Of a DNA stretch of 64,000 nucleotides, positions 20,988 through 31,628 are shown piece after piece (position 1 is the stretch's first letter; each line of letters begins with the position of its first letter). This stretch comes from Shewanella aestuarii (lineage in GTDB: Bacteria; Pseudomonadota; Gammaproteobacteria; Enterobacterales; Shewanellaceae), in NCBI RefSeq assembly GCF_011765625.1, contig NZ_CP050313.1, forward strand, positions 1,608,501-1,672,500, in the 5' to 3' direction. The notes under the pieces are model-generated. The model was not told where the DNA came from. It saw only the letters and a program-made list of their open reading frames with translations, and searched no databases. Made by a program: the position numbers and the translations under genes.

Positions 20988-22016
20988 ATGACGAGTCTGA
21001 CGCTTGCGTTAGATGCGATGGGGGGCGATTATGGTCCCCTCGTCACAGTGCCTGCAGCCTTGCAGGCATTGAAATCTAATTCTTCACTTCATATTATCAT
21101 TGTCGGCAATCAAGTCGAAATTGATCCATTACTGCATGATGCAGAACCTTCGATTAAACATAGAATTCAACAGATCCATACGACCGAAGTCGTCAACATG
21201 GATGACAGACCTGTGCATGCCTTACGTACCCGAAAAAATAGTTCAATGCGCCTAGCATTAGAATTGGTTCGAGATGGGAAAGCCTGTGCCTGCATTAGTG
21301 GCGGTAACACCGGTGCGTTAATGGCAATGTCTAAAGTACTACTTAAAACACTTCCCGGCGTTGATAGACCTGCATTGGTAACATGTTTACCTACTGTGAC
21401 AGGCAAACCCGTGTATTTACTCGATTTAGGCGCTAATGTTGTCTGTGATTCAGAAGCTTTATTTCAGTTTGCTGTGATGGGCTCAGTGCTTTGTGAAGCT
21501 ATCCATAAAAAGCAACGGCCAAAGGTTGCCTTGCTGAATGTGGGAATAGAAGAAATAAAAGGAAATGATCAAGTGCAGCAGGCCGGTCAGATACTGCAGC
21601 ATACAGATCAAATTAATTATATTGGTTTTGTTGAAGGCGACGAAATTTATACTGGCAATGTTGATGTTATTGTCTGTGATGGTTTTGTCGGCAATATAAC
21701 CTTAAAAACCTCTGAAGGTATTGCTAAGTTGTTGGTACATCAACTTAAGTGTGGCTTAAATAGTGGTTTTTTTGTGCGTTTTTTATCCAAACTCATCGCC
21801 CCCCGTATACAAGCTGTACTCAGTAAGATGAACCCCGACCACTATAATGGTGCAAGTCTGATAGGATTGCGCGGAATAGTAGTAAAGAGTCATGGAAATG
21901 CTGACGAAGCTGCCTATCTTCAAGCAATTAATTTAGCAGCAACAGAAGCGAAACGTCGTCTTCCTGAAATGATCAATGATCGTTTGGAGTCGATTCTTTT
22001 AGACATCAATAGCTGA
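20988..22016 (+). CDS. plsX: Phosphate acyltransferase PlsX
   Basis: The 342-residue enzyme makes acyl-phosphate from acyl-ACP, the donor for PlsY in phospholipid synthesis. Conserved segments are [12 protein letters not shown] at the N-terminus, GGNTGALMA near 106, and VVCDGFVGN near 228. It is 15 bases after rpmF and 9 bases before fabH, in the usual fatty-acid/phospholipid block. Confidence 0.96.
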   Translation: MTSLTLALDAMGGDYGPLVTVPAALQALKSNSSLHIIIVGNQVEIDPLLHDAEPSIKHRIQQIHTTEVVNMDDRPVHALRTRKNSSMRLALELVRDGKACACISGGNTGALMAMSKVLLKTLPGVDRPALVTCLPTVTGKPVYLLDLGANVVCDSEALFQFAVMGSVLCEAIHKKQRPKVALLNVGIEEIKGNDQVQQAGQILQHTDQINYIGFVEGDEIYTGNVDVIVCDGFVGNITLKTSEGIAKLLVHQLKCGLNSGFFVRFLSKLIAPRIQAVLSKMNPDHYNGASLIGLRGIVVKSHGNADEAAYLQAINLAATEAKRRLPEMINDRLESILLDINS

Positions 22017-22025
22017 TCTCAATAT

Positions 22026-22985
22026 ATGCATACAAAAATTCTAGGAACAGGTAGCTATCTGCCTGTGCAAGTCCGTAGCAACCAAGACTTAGAGAAAATG
22101 GTCGAAACCAGTGACCAATGGATTGTTGAAAGAACAGGTATCTCAGAGCGCCGTATTGCTGCAATCGACGAAAGCGTGTCCACCATGGGGTACCAAGCTG
22201 CATTGAAAGCGTTAGAAATGGCTGGCATAGCAGCATCTGAACTCGACATGATTGTTTGTGGTACAACAAGTGCGCCAAACGCTTTTCCTGCAGCAGCATG
22301 TGAAATTCAAGCCATGCTAGGAGTTAATAACATTCCTGCCTTTGATATTGCTGCGGCCTGCTCAGGCTTTGTGTATGCCTTATCTGTTGCGGATCAATTT
22401 GTTAAAACTGGCGCGGCCAAAAAAGTCTTAGTGATTGGTGCAGACGTATTATCACGTTTATGTGAACCAGATGATCGTTCCACTGTTATATTATTTGGCG
22501 ATGGCGCTGGTGCTGCGGTAATTGGTGTAAGTGATACACCCGGTATCATTAATACCCACATTTATGCTGACGGTAGCCAAGGTGACTTATTAAAATGTTC
22601 ATTTCCACCTAGAGCTAATGAATCTTCTGAAGCCGTTGGTTATATGACCATGAAAGGCAATGATGTCTTTAAGGTAGCCGTTACTCAATTATCAAATGTG
22701 GTAACAGAAACCTTACGTATTAATAATGTTGATAAATCAGAAATTGACTGGTTGGTTCCACATCAAGCTAACTTCAGAATAATCAATGCTACTGCCAAAA
22801 AACTAAACATGAGTTTAGATAAAGTGGTATTAACATTGGCAAGGCACGGAAATACGTCAGCGGCATCTGTGCCGATAGCATTAGATGAGGCCGTACGTGA
22901 CGGACGCATTCAACGTGGTCAATTATTATTATTAGAAGCCTTTGGTGCAGGATTTGCCTGGGGCAGTGCATTAGTTCGCTTTTAA
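22026..22985 (+). CDS. fabH: 3-oxoacyl-ACP synthase III
   Basis: The 319-residue ketoacyl synthase starts fatty-acid synthesis by condensing acetyl-CoA with malonyl-ACP. The catalytic triad is complete: Cys112 (AAACSGF), His246 (PHQANFRI) and Asn276 (HGNTSAAS). The C-terminus [18 protein letters not shown] is typical. It lies in the plsX-fabH-fabD-fabG operon. Confidence 0.97.
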   Translation: MHTKILGTGSYLPVQVRSNQDLEKMVETSDQWIVERTGISERRIAAIDESVSTMGYQAALKALEMAGIAASELDMIVCGTTSAPNAFPAAACEIQAMLGVNNIPAFDIAAACSGFVYALSVADQFVKTGAAKKVLVIGADVLSRLCEPDDRSTVILFGDGAGAAVIGVSDTPGIINTHIYADGSQGDLLKCSFPPRANESSEAVGYMTMKGNDVFKVAVTQLSNVVTETLRINNVDKSEIDWLVPHQANFRIINATAKKLNMSLDKVVLTLARHGNTSAASVPIALDEAVRDGRIQRGQLLLLEAFGAGFAWGSALVRF

Positions 22986-23017
22986 TTCTTATTTAAAATA
23001 AAAACAGGTACATAACA

Positions 23018-23944
23018 ATGGAAAATGTTGCTTTTGTATTTCCAGGTCAAGGCTCTCAAGCTGTTGGCATGTTGGCTGATCTAGCAGCTTCTGAAACAAT
23101 TGTTGCAGAAACTTTTACTGAGGCGAGCAACGCACTTGGATACGATTTATGGGCGTTAGTTAATAATGGTCCTGCAGAAGAGTTAAATCAAACTGATAAA
23201 ACACAACCTGCTTTGTTAACCGCTAGTGTTGCGATATGGCGTGCCTATCAGGCCAGTGGTAAGCCAAACCCTGCATTATTAGCAGGTCATAGCTTAGGTG
23301 AGTATTCTGCTTTAGTTTGTGCTGGCGTCATTGATTTTAAAGATGCTGTAAAATTGGTTGAACTTCGCGGCCAGCTCATGCAACAAGCTGTTCCTGTAGG
23401 CTCTGGTGCAATGTATGCCATTATCGGCTTAGATGATGAGGGTATTGCAAAAGCTTGTGAGGATTCAGCCCAAGGTGAAGTAGTCAGTCCGGTTAATTAC
23501 AACAGCCCCGGTCAAGTGGTTATTGCAGGTCAAAAAGACGCCGTTGAGCGAGCTGCTGCGGCTTGTAAAGCTGCTGGCGCTAAAATGACGGTAGCATTAC
23601 CCGTGAGTGTGCCTTCACATTGTGCACTGATGAAACCTGCTGCAGATAAATTAGCGCAAGCGTTGCAGAATATCACTTTTAACCCTCCTGTGATAAATGT
23701 TGTCAATAATGTTGATGTTGCAATGCCAACGTCAGCACAAGATATAAAAGATGCCTTAGTGCGTCAGTTATATTGTCCTGTGCGCTGGAGTGAAAGCGTA
23801 TCATTTATGGCTGAACAAGGTGTGACCCAATTGGTAGAAATTGGTCCTGGTAAAGTATTAACAGGTTTAGCAAAACGAATTAATAAGGCTGTTTCAGCTA
23901 AAGCTGTTAATGATGCAGCTTCATTTGCAGCATTAACTGAGTAA
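23018..23944 (+). CDS. fabD: Malonyl-CoA:ACP transacylase
   Basis: The 308-residue enzyme loads malonate onto ACP. The nucleophile Ser92 lies in GHSLGEY and the active-site His201 in VPSHCALM, the same numbers as in E. coli FabD. The N-terminal FPGQGSQ motif is present. It is 32 bases after fabH and 10 before fabG, within one operon. Confidence 0.97.
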   Translation: MENVAFVFPGQGSQAVGMLADLAASETIVAETFTEASNALGYDLWALVNNGPAEELNQTDKTQPALLTASVAIWRAYQASGKPNPALLAGHSLGEYSALVCAGVIDFKDAVKLVELRGQLMQQAVPVGSGAMYAIIGLDDEGIAKACEDSAQGEVVSPVNYNSPGQVVIAGQKDAVERAAAACKAAGAKMTVALPVSVPSHCALMKPAADKLAQALQNITFNPPVINVVNNVDVAMPTSAQDIKDALVRQLYCPVRWSESVSFMAEQGVTQLVEIGPGKVLTGLAKRINKAVSAKAVNDAASFAALTE

Positions 23945-23954
23945 GGAAAATTAA

Positions 23955-24701
23955 ATGAGCATTAGCTTCAATTTACAAGGGAAAGTGGCTTTGGTCACAG
24001 GCGCTAGCCGTGGTATTGGTCGTGCCATTGCTGAAACATTAGTCGAAGCGGGCGCTGTGGTTATCGGTACTGCAACAAGTGAAAAAGGTGCTGCAGCGAT
24101 TCAAGATTATCTTGGAGACAAAGGTTTCGGACTTGTGCTGAATGTCACAGATAATGATTCAGTTGCAAATTTATATAAAGAAATTAAAGACAAAGCTGGC
24201 GATGTTGATATTCTAGTAAACAATGCAGGTATCACGCGTGATAATTTATTAATGCGAATGAAAGATGATGAGTGGCAAGATATTATTGACACCAACCTGA
24301 CTTCATTATTTAAATTGTCTAAGCCAGTAATGCGATCTATGATGAAAAAACGTTCTGGACGTATCATCAGTATCGGTTCAGTCGTTGGCACTATGGGTAA
24401 TGCAGGACAAGTAAATTATTCAGCGGCTAAAGCTGGCTTGATAGGATTTACAAAATCTCTTGCAAGAGAGGTTGCATCTCGTCACATAACAGTGAATGCT
24501 ATTGCACCTGGATTTATTCAAACTGATATGACAGATGAGCTGACACCAGAGCAGCAACAAGCTATTATGTCACAAGTTCCGATGGAACGTTTAGGGCAAG
24601 CGCAAGAAATTGCCAACGCAGTATTGTTTTTGGCCTCAGATTCAGCTGCTTACATCACAGGCGAAACATTGCATGTGAATGGCGGTATGTACATGGTTTA
24701 A
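23955..24701 (+). CDS. fabG: 3-oxoacyl-ACP reductase
   Basis: The 248-residue short-chain dehydrogenase does the first reduction of fatty-acid elongation with NADPH. Motifs: cofactor-binding TGASRGIGRAIA (about 16-27), NNAG, and catalytic Tyr155 and Lys159 in NYSAAKAG. The C-terminus LHVNGGMYMV is typical of FabG. Confidence 0.97.
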   Translation: MSISFNLQGKVALVTGASRGIGRAIAETLVEAGAVVIGTATSEKGAAAIQDYLGDKGFGLVLNVTDNDSVANLYKEIKDKAGDVDILVNNAGITRDNLLMRMKDDEWQDIIDTNLTSLFKLSKPVMRSMMKKRSGRIISIGSVVGTMGNAGQVNYSAAKAGLIGFTKSLAREVASRHITVNAIAPGFIQTDMTDELTPEQQQAIMSQVPMERLGQAQEIANAVLFLASDSAAYITGETLHVNGGMYMV

Positions 24702-24762
24702 GGGCGATAGGTAGGAGACTACCTTAATTTGAGTCAGAATTAGATTCAGTGTAAATTTATTC

Positions 24763-24781
24763 TTTGTGGTTAGACCACAAA
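24763..24781. promoter_or_regulatory. Perfect palindrome upstream of acpP
   Basis: TTTGTGGT and ACCACAAA are separated by three bases, about 85 bases before the acpP ATG. There is no T-run, so it is unlikely to be a terminator. It may be a protein-binding site or the base of a leader hairpin; no known operator is recognised. Confidence 0.35.
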
Positions 24782-24864
24782 ATCTAAGCTTGCAATGTTA
24801 TCTAAATCGAATAAACTACTCGCAATCTTACGCAAGTGCGTAATTTGAATAGGAAAGAAAACTA

Positions 24865-25098
24865 ATGAGCAACATCGAAGAACGTGTAAAGAAAATCATC
24901 ATTGAGCAACTTGGCGTTAAAGAAGAAGACGTTAAATCAGCTGCTTCTTTTGTGGACGACTTAGGTGCAGATTCTCTGGACACCGTTGAATTAGTAATGG
25001 CTCTAGAAGAAGAGTTTGATACTGAGATCCCTGATGAAGAAGCTGAAAAGATCACTACTGTACAGGCAGCGATCGATTACGTTTCAAAGAATCAGTAA
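24865..25098 (+). CDS. acpP: Acyl carrier protein
   Basis: This 77-residue acidic protein carries the phosphopantetheine attachment site [18 protein letters not shown] with Ser37 (Ser36 after Met removal). It is nearly identical in form to E. coli AcpP. A 163-base gap after fabG suggests that it has its own promoter, as is usual for this highly expressed gene; a terminator follows. Confidence 0.98.
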   Translation: MSNIEERVKKIIIEQLGVKEEDVKSAASFVDDLGADSLDTVELVMALEEEFDTEIPDEEAEKITTVQAAIDYVSKNQ

Positions 25099-25112
25099 TC
25101 ACGAATTCACAG

Positions 25113-25145
25113 AAACAGGCGGCATTTAATGTCGCCTGTTTTTGT
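25113..25145 (+). terminator. Terminator between acpP and fabF
   Basis: A 13-bp stem with one G-T pair (25113-25125 with 25129-25141) is followed by TTTGTTT. It lies 15 bases after the acpP stop codon and probably lowers read-through into fabF. Confidence 0.8.
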
Positions 25146-25249
25146 TTCTAGCAAATGTAAACGCTTGTTCTAGTCAATTAACCTGTCTTCATTTTTATTC
25201 CTTTACGGTTAATCCCTCATGCTAGAACACTTAGTATAAGGTTTAAATC

Positions 25250-26488
25250 ATGTCTAAACGTCGTGTTGTTATTACTGGATTAGGATTAGTCACTCCTGTT
25301 GGTAATGATGTTGAATCATCTTGGAAAGCTTTGTTAGCTGGTCAAAGTGGTATTGCACCGATTACCAAATTTGATGCAACCGAGTTCGGCACTCGCTTTA
25401 GTGGTTCAGTTAAAGATTTTGATATCGAGCAATATTTAACAAAAAAAGATGCTCGAAAGATGGATTTATTTATCCAGTACGGTATGGCTGCGAGTATTCA
25501 AGCAATTAAAGATTCTGGTTTAGATATGAACCAAGAGCAAGCAAACCGTGTGGGTACAGCTATTGGAGCCGGCATGGGCGGTATGCCATTAATTGAGCAA
25601 AACCATGCAGCTTTGCTTAATGGTGGCCCACGTAAGGTATCGCCTTTTTTCGTGCCCAGTACCATCATTAATATGATAGCGGGCCATATTTCAATAATGT
25701 ATGGCATGACAGGCCCAAACTTTGCTGTGACCACAGCATGTACAACCGGTGTACATAATATCGGTTTTGCTGCACGTACAATTGCCTATGGTGACGCAGA
25801 TGTAATGATTGCCGGCGGGGCAGAAGATGTAACTTGTCCTCTTGCAGTAGCAGGATTTGGTTCGGCTAAAGCCTTGTCAACCCGTAATGATGATCCAACA
25901 AAAGCGAGTCGTCCATGGGACAAAGACCGTGATGGTTTTGTGATTGGTGATGGAGCGGGTGTGTTAGTGATGGAAGAATACGAACATGCAAAAGCGCGCG
26001 GTGCTAAAATTTATGGTGAGCTTGTTGGTTTTGGGATGAGTGGTGATGCTTTTCATATGACATCACCGCCAGCAGATGGTGCGGGTGCAGCTGCGGCTAT
26101 GCTTAATGCTATCAATGATGCCGGCATTGCAAAAGAACAAGTTGGTTATATTAATGCTCACGGCACTTCGACTCCGGCTGGTGATAAAGCCGAAGCTGCT
26201 GCGGTTAAATCTGTTTTTGCCGAACATGCATATAATTTGTTGGTAAGTTCAACTAAATCGATGACTGGTCATTTATTAGGTGCAGCGGGTTCTGTAGAGG
26301 CAATTATTACTTTGCTGGCTTTGCAGGACCAAATTATACCGCCAACGATAAACTTAGATAATCCAGATGAAGGATGCGATTTAGATTTTGTTCCGCATAC
26401 AGCCCGAGAGCATCAATTCGACTATGCATTATGTAATTCGTTTGGTTTTGGCGGCACAAATGGCTCGTTGTTGTTCAAAAAAGTGTAA
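25250..26488 (+). CDS. fabF: 3-oxoacyl-ACP synthase II
   Basis: The 412-residue elongating ketoacyl synthase has the Cys-His-His triad at 164 ([10 protein letters not shown]), 304 ([11 protein letters not shown]) and 341 ([11 protein letters not shown]). FabF also adjusts membrane fluidity with temperature. Start ATG at 25250 gives the standard [13 protein letters not shown]-terminus. It ends the fab block. Confidence 0.97.
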   Translation: MSKRRVVITGLGLVTPVGNDVESSWKALLAGQSGIAPITKFDATEFGTRFSGSVKDFDIEQYLTKKDARKMDLFIQYGMAASIQAIKDSGLDMNQEQANRVGTAIGAGMGGMPLIEQNHAALLNGGPRKVSPFFVPSTIINMIAGHISIMYGMTGPNFAVTTACTTGVHNIGFAARTIAYGDADVMIAGGAEDVTCPLAVAGFGSAKALSTRNDDPTKASRPWDKDRDGFVIGDGAGVLVMEEYEHAKARGAKIYGELVGFGMSGDAFHMTSPPADGAGAAAAMLNAINDAGIAKEQVGYINAHGTSTPAGDKAEAAAVKSVFAEHAYNLLVSSTKSMTGHLLGAAGSVEAIITLLALQDQIIPPTINLDNPDEGCDLDFVPHTAREHQFDYALCNSFGFGGTNGSLLFKKV

Positions 26489-26505
26489 CAATAATATGAG
26501 CAAGT

Positions 26506-26532
26506 AAGGGAAGAGTGAATCTTCCCTTTTTT
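26506..26532 (+). terminator. Rho-independent terminator of fabF
   Basis: A perfect 9-bp stem AAGGGAAGA/TCTTCCCTT (26506-26514 with 26520-26528) is followed by a T-run, 17 bases after the fabF stop codon. Confidence 0.92.
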
Positions 26533-26627
26533 ATGCTTAAAATTTGCCATAGATTAGTATTTATAATTCCGTTTAGTTGCCAATTTAAAGTAGACTCAAG
26601 GTATTATATTTTTAAAAAGGAAGCATC

Positions 26628-27116
26628 ATGGCTGGAGTAGATAGAGCGATAACACTTCGATTTTTAGCAGAACCGGCAGATGTCAATTTTGGCGGTAAAG
26701 TTCACGGTGGCGCAGTAATGAAATGGATTGACTTAGCCGCTTATGCTACAGCAGCAGGTTGGAGCGGTAAGTATTGCATCACTGTATATGCTGGCGGTAT
26801 TCGCTTTGTTAAACCAATCCATGTAGGTAATATCGTCGAAGTGACGGGTAAGATAATTTACACTGGCACATCATCGATGCATGTCGCTATTGATGTCAAA
26901 GCGGGCGATCCTAAAAATGCTGAGCGTCATCTTACAACACATTGTATTGTGATCATGGTCGCGGTAGATGATGAGGGTAAACCAACATCGGTACCTGAAT
27001 GGCTGCCACAAACTGAAGATGATGTACGCTTAAGAGACACCGCTCTGCGTTTAATGGATATGCGTAAACGTATTGGTGCAGAGATGGAAGCTCATGTAAA
27101 ACCCATCATAGAATAG
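26628..27116 (+). CDS. Acyl-CoA thioesterase, hotdog fold
   Basis: The 162-residue protein has the single-hotdog motif of the YciA/cytosolic acyl-CoA hydrolase group: NFGGKVHGGAVMKWIDLAA near residue 22-40, then a fully hotdog-like beta layer. Such enzymes hydrolyse acyl-CoA to free acid and CoA, often in hexamers. An AAAGGAAG ribosome site supports the ATG at 26628. It follows the fabF terminator, so it is a separate unit. Chain-length preference is not predictable. Confidence 0.88.
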   Translation: MAGVDRAITLRFLAEPADVNFGGKVHGGAVMKWIDLAAYATAAGWSGKYCITVYAGGIRFVKPIHVGNIVEVTGKIIYTGTSSMHVAIDVKAGDPKNAERHLTTHCIVIMVAVDDEGKPTSVPEWLPQTEDDVRLRDTALRLMDMRKRIGAEMEAHVKPIIE

Positions 27117-27302
27117 TACCAATCTCAGAAAATAAGTGACAGAAATAGCGTAGAAAAATACGTGATAACAAGTCAGGTTTTTAGATAAATAGTTGTTCTA
27201 TAATCAAAAAATGTAACACGGTTATCAAGTCTTTTACAGGTTATCAGTCTCACTTATTTATTACGATTGATATAACATTATAACAATAAATAAGAGGCTA
27301 TT

Positions 27303-28175
27303 ATGGCAAAGGTTGCGTTTCTTGGATTAGGTGTCATGGGGTTCCCGATGGCAGGTCACTTAGCCGCTGCTGGGCATGAGGTAACCGTTTATAATCGCAC
27401 TAAAGCAAAAGCTGAATTATGGATTCAGCAGTATCAAGGTAAGATGGCTGCAACCCCCAAAGAAGCTGCTTTAGGTCAAGACTTGGTATTTACTTGTGTG
27501 GGTAACGATGATGATTTACGTCAGGTTGTTATGGGAGATGATGGTGCGATTCATGGGATGAGTCCAAATACTATCTTGGTCGATCATACAACGGCTTCTG
27601 CTGATGTTGCCCGCGAGTTATACGCCGCTCTAGCGATTAATCACATTGCCTTTCTCGATGCACCGATTTCAGGGGGGCAAGCTGGCGCTGTAAATGGTGT
27701 ACTAACGGTGATGATGGGAGGCGATCAAGCGCCCTTTGAATCTGTTAAACCTATTATTGACGCTTACAGTCGCTGTGCAGAATTATTGGGTCCTGTTGGG
27801 TCTGGTCAATTAACCAAGATGGTTAATCAAATTTGTATTGCTGGGGTTGTACAAGGTTTAGCTGAAGGATTACATTTTGCTAAAAGTGCCGGTTTAGATG
27901 GCTTAAAGGTTATTGAAGTGATCAGTAAAGGCGCGGCACAAAGCTGGCAAATGGAAAACCGTTATCAAACCATGTGGCAAGGTGAATATAATTTTGGTTT
28001 TGCGATTGATTGGATGCGCAAAGATTTAGGTATCGCTTTGGATGAAGCTCGTCGAAATGGTTCAACATTACCTGTCGCTGCGCTAGTTGACCAGTTTTAT
28101 GCAGATGTACAAGCAATGCAAGGCAATCGATGGGATACTTCAAGCTTATTGGCGCGTCTAGAAAAAAATCGGTGA
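27303..28175 (+). CDS. 3-hydroxyisobutyrate dehydrogenase-family oxidoreductase
   Basis: The 290-residue beta-hydroxyacid dehydrogenase has an N-terminal Rossmann motif GLGVMGFPMAGHL, the substrate-binding DAPISGGQAGA near 122, and catalytic Lys172 in GQLTKMVNQ. The family includes 3-hydroxyisobutyrate, tartronate-semialdehyde and glyoxylate/succinate-semialdehyde reductases. The Asn-Arg after the second strand (VYNRTKAK) suggests preference for NADPH. No valine-degradation genes are adjacent, so a glyoxylate or semialdehyde reductase is as likely as mmsB. Confidence 0.85.
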   Translation: MAKVAFLGLGVMGFPMAGHLAAAGHEVTVYNRTKAKAELWIQQYQGKMAATPKEAALGQDLVFTCVGNDDDLRQVVMGDDGAIHGMSPNTILVDHTTASADVARELYAALAINHIAFLDAPISGGQAGAVNGVLTVMMGGDQAPFESVKPIIDAYSRCAELLGPVGSGQLTKMVNQICIAGVVQGLAEGLHFAKSAGLDGLKVIEVISKGAAQSWQMENRYQTMWQGEYNFGFAIDWMRKDLGIALDEARRNGSTLPVAALVDQFYADVQAMQGNRWDTSSLLARLEKNR

Positions 28176-28220
28176 TGATTTTCTTTCGTTCAGTTTTACG
28201 TTTTATCTTCGTTTAATGCA

Positions 28221-28246
28221 AAAAGGACAGTCATGGCTGTCCTTTT
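28221..28246. terminator. Bidirectional terminator between dehydrogenase and cdd
   Basis: A perfect 10-bp stem AAAAGGACAG/CTGTCCTTTT with a 6-base loop lies between two convergent genes. The T-run is better on the minus strand, where it serves cdd. Confidence 0.88.
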
Positions 28247-28268
28247 CATTGAGGCTAACATACTGTTG

Positions 28269-29159
28269 TTAAATTGGTTCAACGACGATATGTTCAAGTT
28301 CAACAGCGGCAATAGTATGTAATGCATCCATTGCTGCACCAACAAGGCTTATTTGTCCTTTTGATGACTCAACAAGTACTGCACGTTTTATTTCACTGTA
28401 CTCACGGTTGTGGCGGACAAGATTAGATAAAGCCATTTGCATAGGTTGCATTGAAGGATTAAAAGCAGCATTTTCAGCATAGCGACCACAAAAGGTTGCG
28501 CCATCATGGGTTTCTAACACAACGGCAGCGTGGCATTGAGTATAAGGCGCATAACTTAAGCCTGCTTGATCAAGCGCCTCTATAATCGTCGGGTCATTTG
28601 ATTCAAGTACAAACTCTACTTCGTTTTTAGTCAGTAAAGGTCGAGTTACATTTAAATCTTTTGGACCAAAAGCATAAGGCAAATAATGCGATAAAGGTTG
28701 TGTTTGTTGGCCAGGCAGATGGATATTGATAGTACTACCATCTACTAACTCATTGATAAACTGACGGCAATGGCCACAAGGGCTAAAATTAACTATGATA
28801 TCTACAATTTGTGTTTCACCGCTTAACCAAGCATGACTAATTGCGCTTTGTTCGGCATGCACGGTATGAAATAGCGCCTCACCGGGTAGCTCTAAGTTAG
28901 CGCCCATATATATATCGCCACTCGCTCCTTTAGCAATTGCGCCAACAAAAAATTGACTTAATGTTGGGCTAGCTAAAGCTGCCGCTATAGGTAATATTTT
29001 TAGTAACAATTCCTGTTCAGATAATTGACTTTGTTCAACTAAATTTGCAAGTTGATTGGCATCAATATACCCACAAAAATCATCACCCAATAATGGTACC
29101 AATGCACAAGCAAGAGGCTTTGGTAACTCACTCACACTGTCTATAAATCTGTTTTGCAT
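28269..29159 (-). CDS. cdd: Cytidine deaminase
   Basis: The 296-residue protein is the long, dimeric form known from E. coli (294 residues). Zinc ligands and the catalytic Glu are present: HAEQSAI with His101 and Glu103, and PCGHC near 128-132. A second degenerate deaminase domain fills the C-terminal half. It converts cytidine and deoxycytidine to uridine forms in pyrimidine salvage. It lies 48 bases downstream of sbcB on the same strand. Confidence 0.95.
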   Translation of the reverse strand: MQNRFIDSVSELPKPLACALVPLLGDDFCGYIDANQLANLVEQSQLSEQELLLKILPIAAALASPTLSQFFVGAIAKGASGDIYMGANLELPGEALFHTVHAEQSAISHAWLSGETQIVDIIVNFSPCGHCRQFINELVDGSTINIHLPGQQTQPLSHYLPYAFGPKDLNVTRPLLTKNEVEFVLESNDPTIIEALDQAGLSYAPYTQCHAAVVLETHDGATFCGRYAENAAFNPSMQPMQMALSNLVRHNREYSEIKRAVLVESSKGQISLVGAAMDALHTIAAVELEHIVVEPI

Positions 29160-29207
29160 TCCCTTATCCTTTTATGTAGCAAATAACTAGTCGCAATGGC
29201 ATAAAGG

Positions 29208-30623
29208 CTATAGCGACTGAAGGTATTGATATAGGGCTTTTAATAGCTTTTGTTTGTGTTCATTGTCGCTGGTTTCTTCAACCAAGTTTTCGAGCTTAAT
29301 CACATAATCGGGATCCATCAAGCGTTGTTGGCAAAATTCTCGCCACTTAATGCTTTCTTGATAATCAAGAGTTTGCGGATAATTACGTGCTCTATAACGG
29401 AAAAGCATTTCAGCTATTCGACTATCATCAAACTGTAAATCAAGCGCAGCAAGGTTTTGTGGTTGAGTATGACGAATGATATCAATTTTTTCTTTGTCCG
29501 CAGGACTGAAAAATCCACCGCTATATAGCATTAAATCGGGATCGGTTATGGCAGGTCTATCGGTTTCAATTTCAAACACTGCATTAAGTTTTTCACGTAA
29601 TTCAGGAGTTTGCTTCAAACGTTTATATTGTTCACGAGCAAAATCTTTATCAAAGCTAATTCTATCAGCCACGGTATCATCTAATAATTTAGGTGAACCA
29701 ATAAAAGGACACTTATTGATATGTATTTGTTTGACCGGAATAGGTAATTCATCAGTGCTTAAATCTGCGCGAGATGTATACATTCGAGTGTGAATTTCAT
29801 CAGCGGATAAATCCATGAGTGGGCTGATATCCATAGCTAAGTTGACACAAATAACCGCATTTTTATTTGTTGGGTGGTAAGCCACTGGTGCAATTAAAGT
29901 GGTACAGCCATTTAGGGCACTAATTTTTGAGCTAACATGTACTAAAGGTTGCATTTTAAGCACATCGACTTGGTCGCTGACTGCCTGTTTACGACGTAAT
30001 TTAAAATAATATTGGTAAAGTTTGGGTTGCTTGAGTTTAATCAGCTTGGCAATTGCGATAGTAGCATAGACATCACTCATTGCATCATGAGCTTTCTCAT
30101 GGCTTAAGCCATTGGCTTCTGTCAAGTGTTCAAGCTTAAAGCTAGGTGAACCATCGGGCTTTTGTGGCCAGATGATGCCTTCGGGGCGAAAAGTATAACA
30201 GGCTCTAACTAAATCAATTATGTCCCAGCGTGAGTTTCCTTGTTGCCATTCTCGCGCATAAGGGTCGATAAAATTTCGATAAAAACCATAGCGGCTGACT
30301 TCATCATCAAATCGCAGGGAATTATAACCCACCACACAGGTATTAGGCTGACTAAACAGCTGATTAATACGCTGCATAAACTCAGCCTCTGGCATGCCTT
30401 TCATATTGGCTAGTTGTGGTGTTATTCCTGTAATTAAAATGGCTTCAGGGGAAGGCAGGTAATCAGGCGCAACTTTACAGTAAAAGGTTTCTGGCTCGCC
30501 AAGAATGTTCAAATCTAAATCTGTACGGATCCCTGCAAACTGAGATGGGCGATCTTTTGAAGGATTTGCCCCAAAAGTTTCATAATCGTGCCAGAATAAA
30601 GTAGGTTGAATTGAATTGGCCAT
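29208..30623 (-). CDS. sbcB: Exodeoxyribonuclease I
   Basis: The 471-residue enzyme degrades single-stranded DNA 3' to 5' and acts in recombination and mismatch repair. The DEDDh exonuclease site begins with HDYETFG (Asp13, Glu15) and continues with GYNSLRFDDE and HDAMSDVYATI. The SH3-like and helical C-terminal domains of ExoI fill the rest. Length is close to the E. coli protein (475). Confidence 0.96.
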   Translation of the reverse strand: MANSIQPTLFWHDYETFGANPSKDRPSQFAGIRTDLDLNILGEPETFYCKVAPDYLPSPEAILITGITPQLANMKGMPEAEFMQRINQLFSQPNTCVVGYNSLRFDDEVSRYGFYRNFIDPYAREWQQGNSRWDIIDLVRACYTFRPEGIIWPQKPDGSPSFKLEHLTEANGLSHEKAHDAMSDVYATIAIAKLIKLKQPKLYQYYFKLRRKQAVSDQVDVLKMQPLVHVSSKISALNGCTTLIAPVAYHPTNKNAVICVNLAMDISPLMDLSADEIHTRMYTSRADLSTDELPIPVKQIHINKCPFIGSPKLLDDTVADRISFDKDFAREQYKRLKQTPELREKLNAVFEIETDRPAITDPDLMLYSGGFFSPADKEKIDIIRHTQPQNLAALDLQFDDSRIAEMLFRYRARNYPQTLDYQESIKWREFCQQRLMDPDYVIKLENLVEETSDNEHKQKLLKALYQYLQSL

Positions 30624-30802
30624 ATTTGAACATCTCGCTGAATGATTTCATTATCTTAGCATTTTTTTATCAAGGATTAAGTGCTTGTTGCGTTGCTAAA
30701 CCATTAACTGCTATTTTTACATGCAGTCGGTATACTTAATGGATGCTTTAATGAGTATTGAGATGGCAGCCTATAGCGTTACACCAATTAAAGGAGCCAC
30801 TA

Positions 30803-31609
30803 ATGCATCAATTTATTTTTAGTCACCCTGAAGTAAAGCAAGTGACCCAACCTGTTTTGATGACGATTAAATTGTCTAACGATGTTGATGATTTGTTGGT
30901 ACTTGCCTGTTTGACCAATCCACTTTTTGAAATCATTATCAGTCAGGTGGAAGGCGTTGATTGTGCTTTAATTATTCGTCAACAATCTTTTATCAATATT
31001 GAATATCATCCAACCCATCATATTGCCAAACAATATGATGTGACTCGTTTACTCGGTCAAGGTGTGCGTTTATATTCTCGCATGGCTGTCTCACCAAGGC
31101 TATGCATAGAAAAACTAAAGCAAGGTGTCCAAATACTTCTCCAAGCTGATGAAAGTGTTTATTTTAGTGTTTGTAAAGATGATAAGTTTGAACTCATTCC
31201 GCTGGAGCAAGATTTACGTTTATTATGTGAACCGCAAGTATTAGTGGTAGCGAAGAGTATTTTAGGTCTTAAACCAAAACATGATGAAACATCTGCGTCA
31301 TTAGCTGTGCATATTAGTGAGCTTGAACAGGTTAGGCGGGATATTTGTGACTATATGCGGGGAGAGTCTGGCAAAATTCATCCCGGTATTTCAACCGAGC
31401 TATTAAAAATAGATCATTTACTGCAAAATAAGCGTCAGTGGCTATTACGCTCATATCATCAATCTATTGAACGTCCAAATTTATCAAAAGCGTCAAACGA
31501 AGTGTCATTAGATATTGAAAAATTACAACAGAAGTTAGATTGCTATTCACTACTTGCACCTATTGATGTTACTGAGTTAGTGAATCAGTTATCTGATGAT
31601 TTCAATTAA
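30803..31609 (+). CDS. Uncharacterised protein between sbcB and rlmA
   Basis: I do not recognise this 268-residue protein. The ATG at 30803 has an excellent AAAGGAG ribosome site, so I prefer it to an in-frame ATG 45 bases upstream. No signal peptide, membrane segment or familiar enzymatic motif is visible. The middle (about 115-170) alternates hydrophobic and charged residues as in a beta-rich domain; the C-terminal third is helical and charged (SELEQVRRDICDYM, LLKIDHLLQNKRQWLL). It ends 19 bases before rlmA and is likely co-transcribed with it. Confidence 0.75.
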   Translation: MHQFIFSHPEVKQVTQPVLMTIKLSNDVDDLLVLACLTNPLFEIIISQVEGVDCALIIRQQSFINIEYHPTHHIAKQYDVTRLLGQGVRLYSRMAVSPRLCIEKLKQGVQILLQADESVYFSVCKDDKFELIPLEQDLRLLCEPQVLVVAKSILGLKPKHDETSASLAVHISELEQVRRDICDYMRGESGKIHPGISTELLKIDHLLQNKRQWLLRSYHQSIERPNLSKASNEVSLDIEKLQQKLDCYSLLAPIDVTELVNQLSDDFN

Positions 31610-31628
31610 TTATTTTTAAGAGTGGTTC

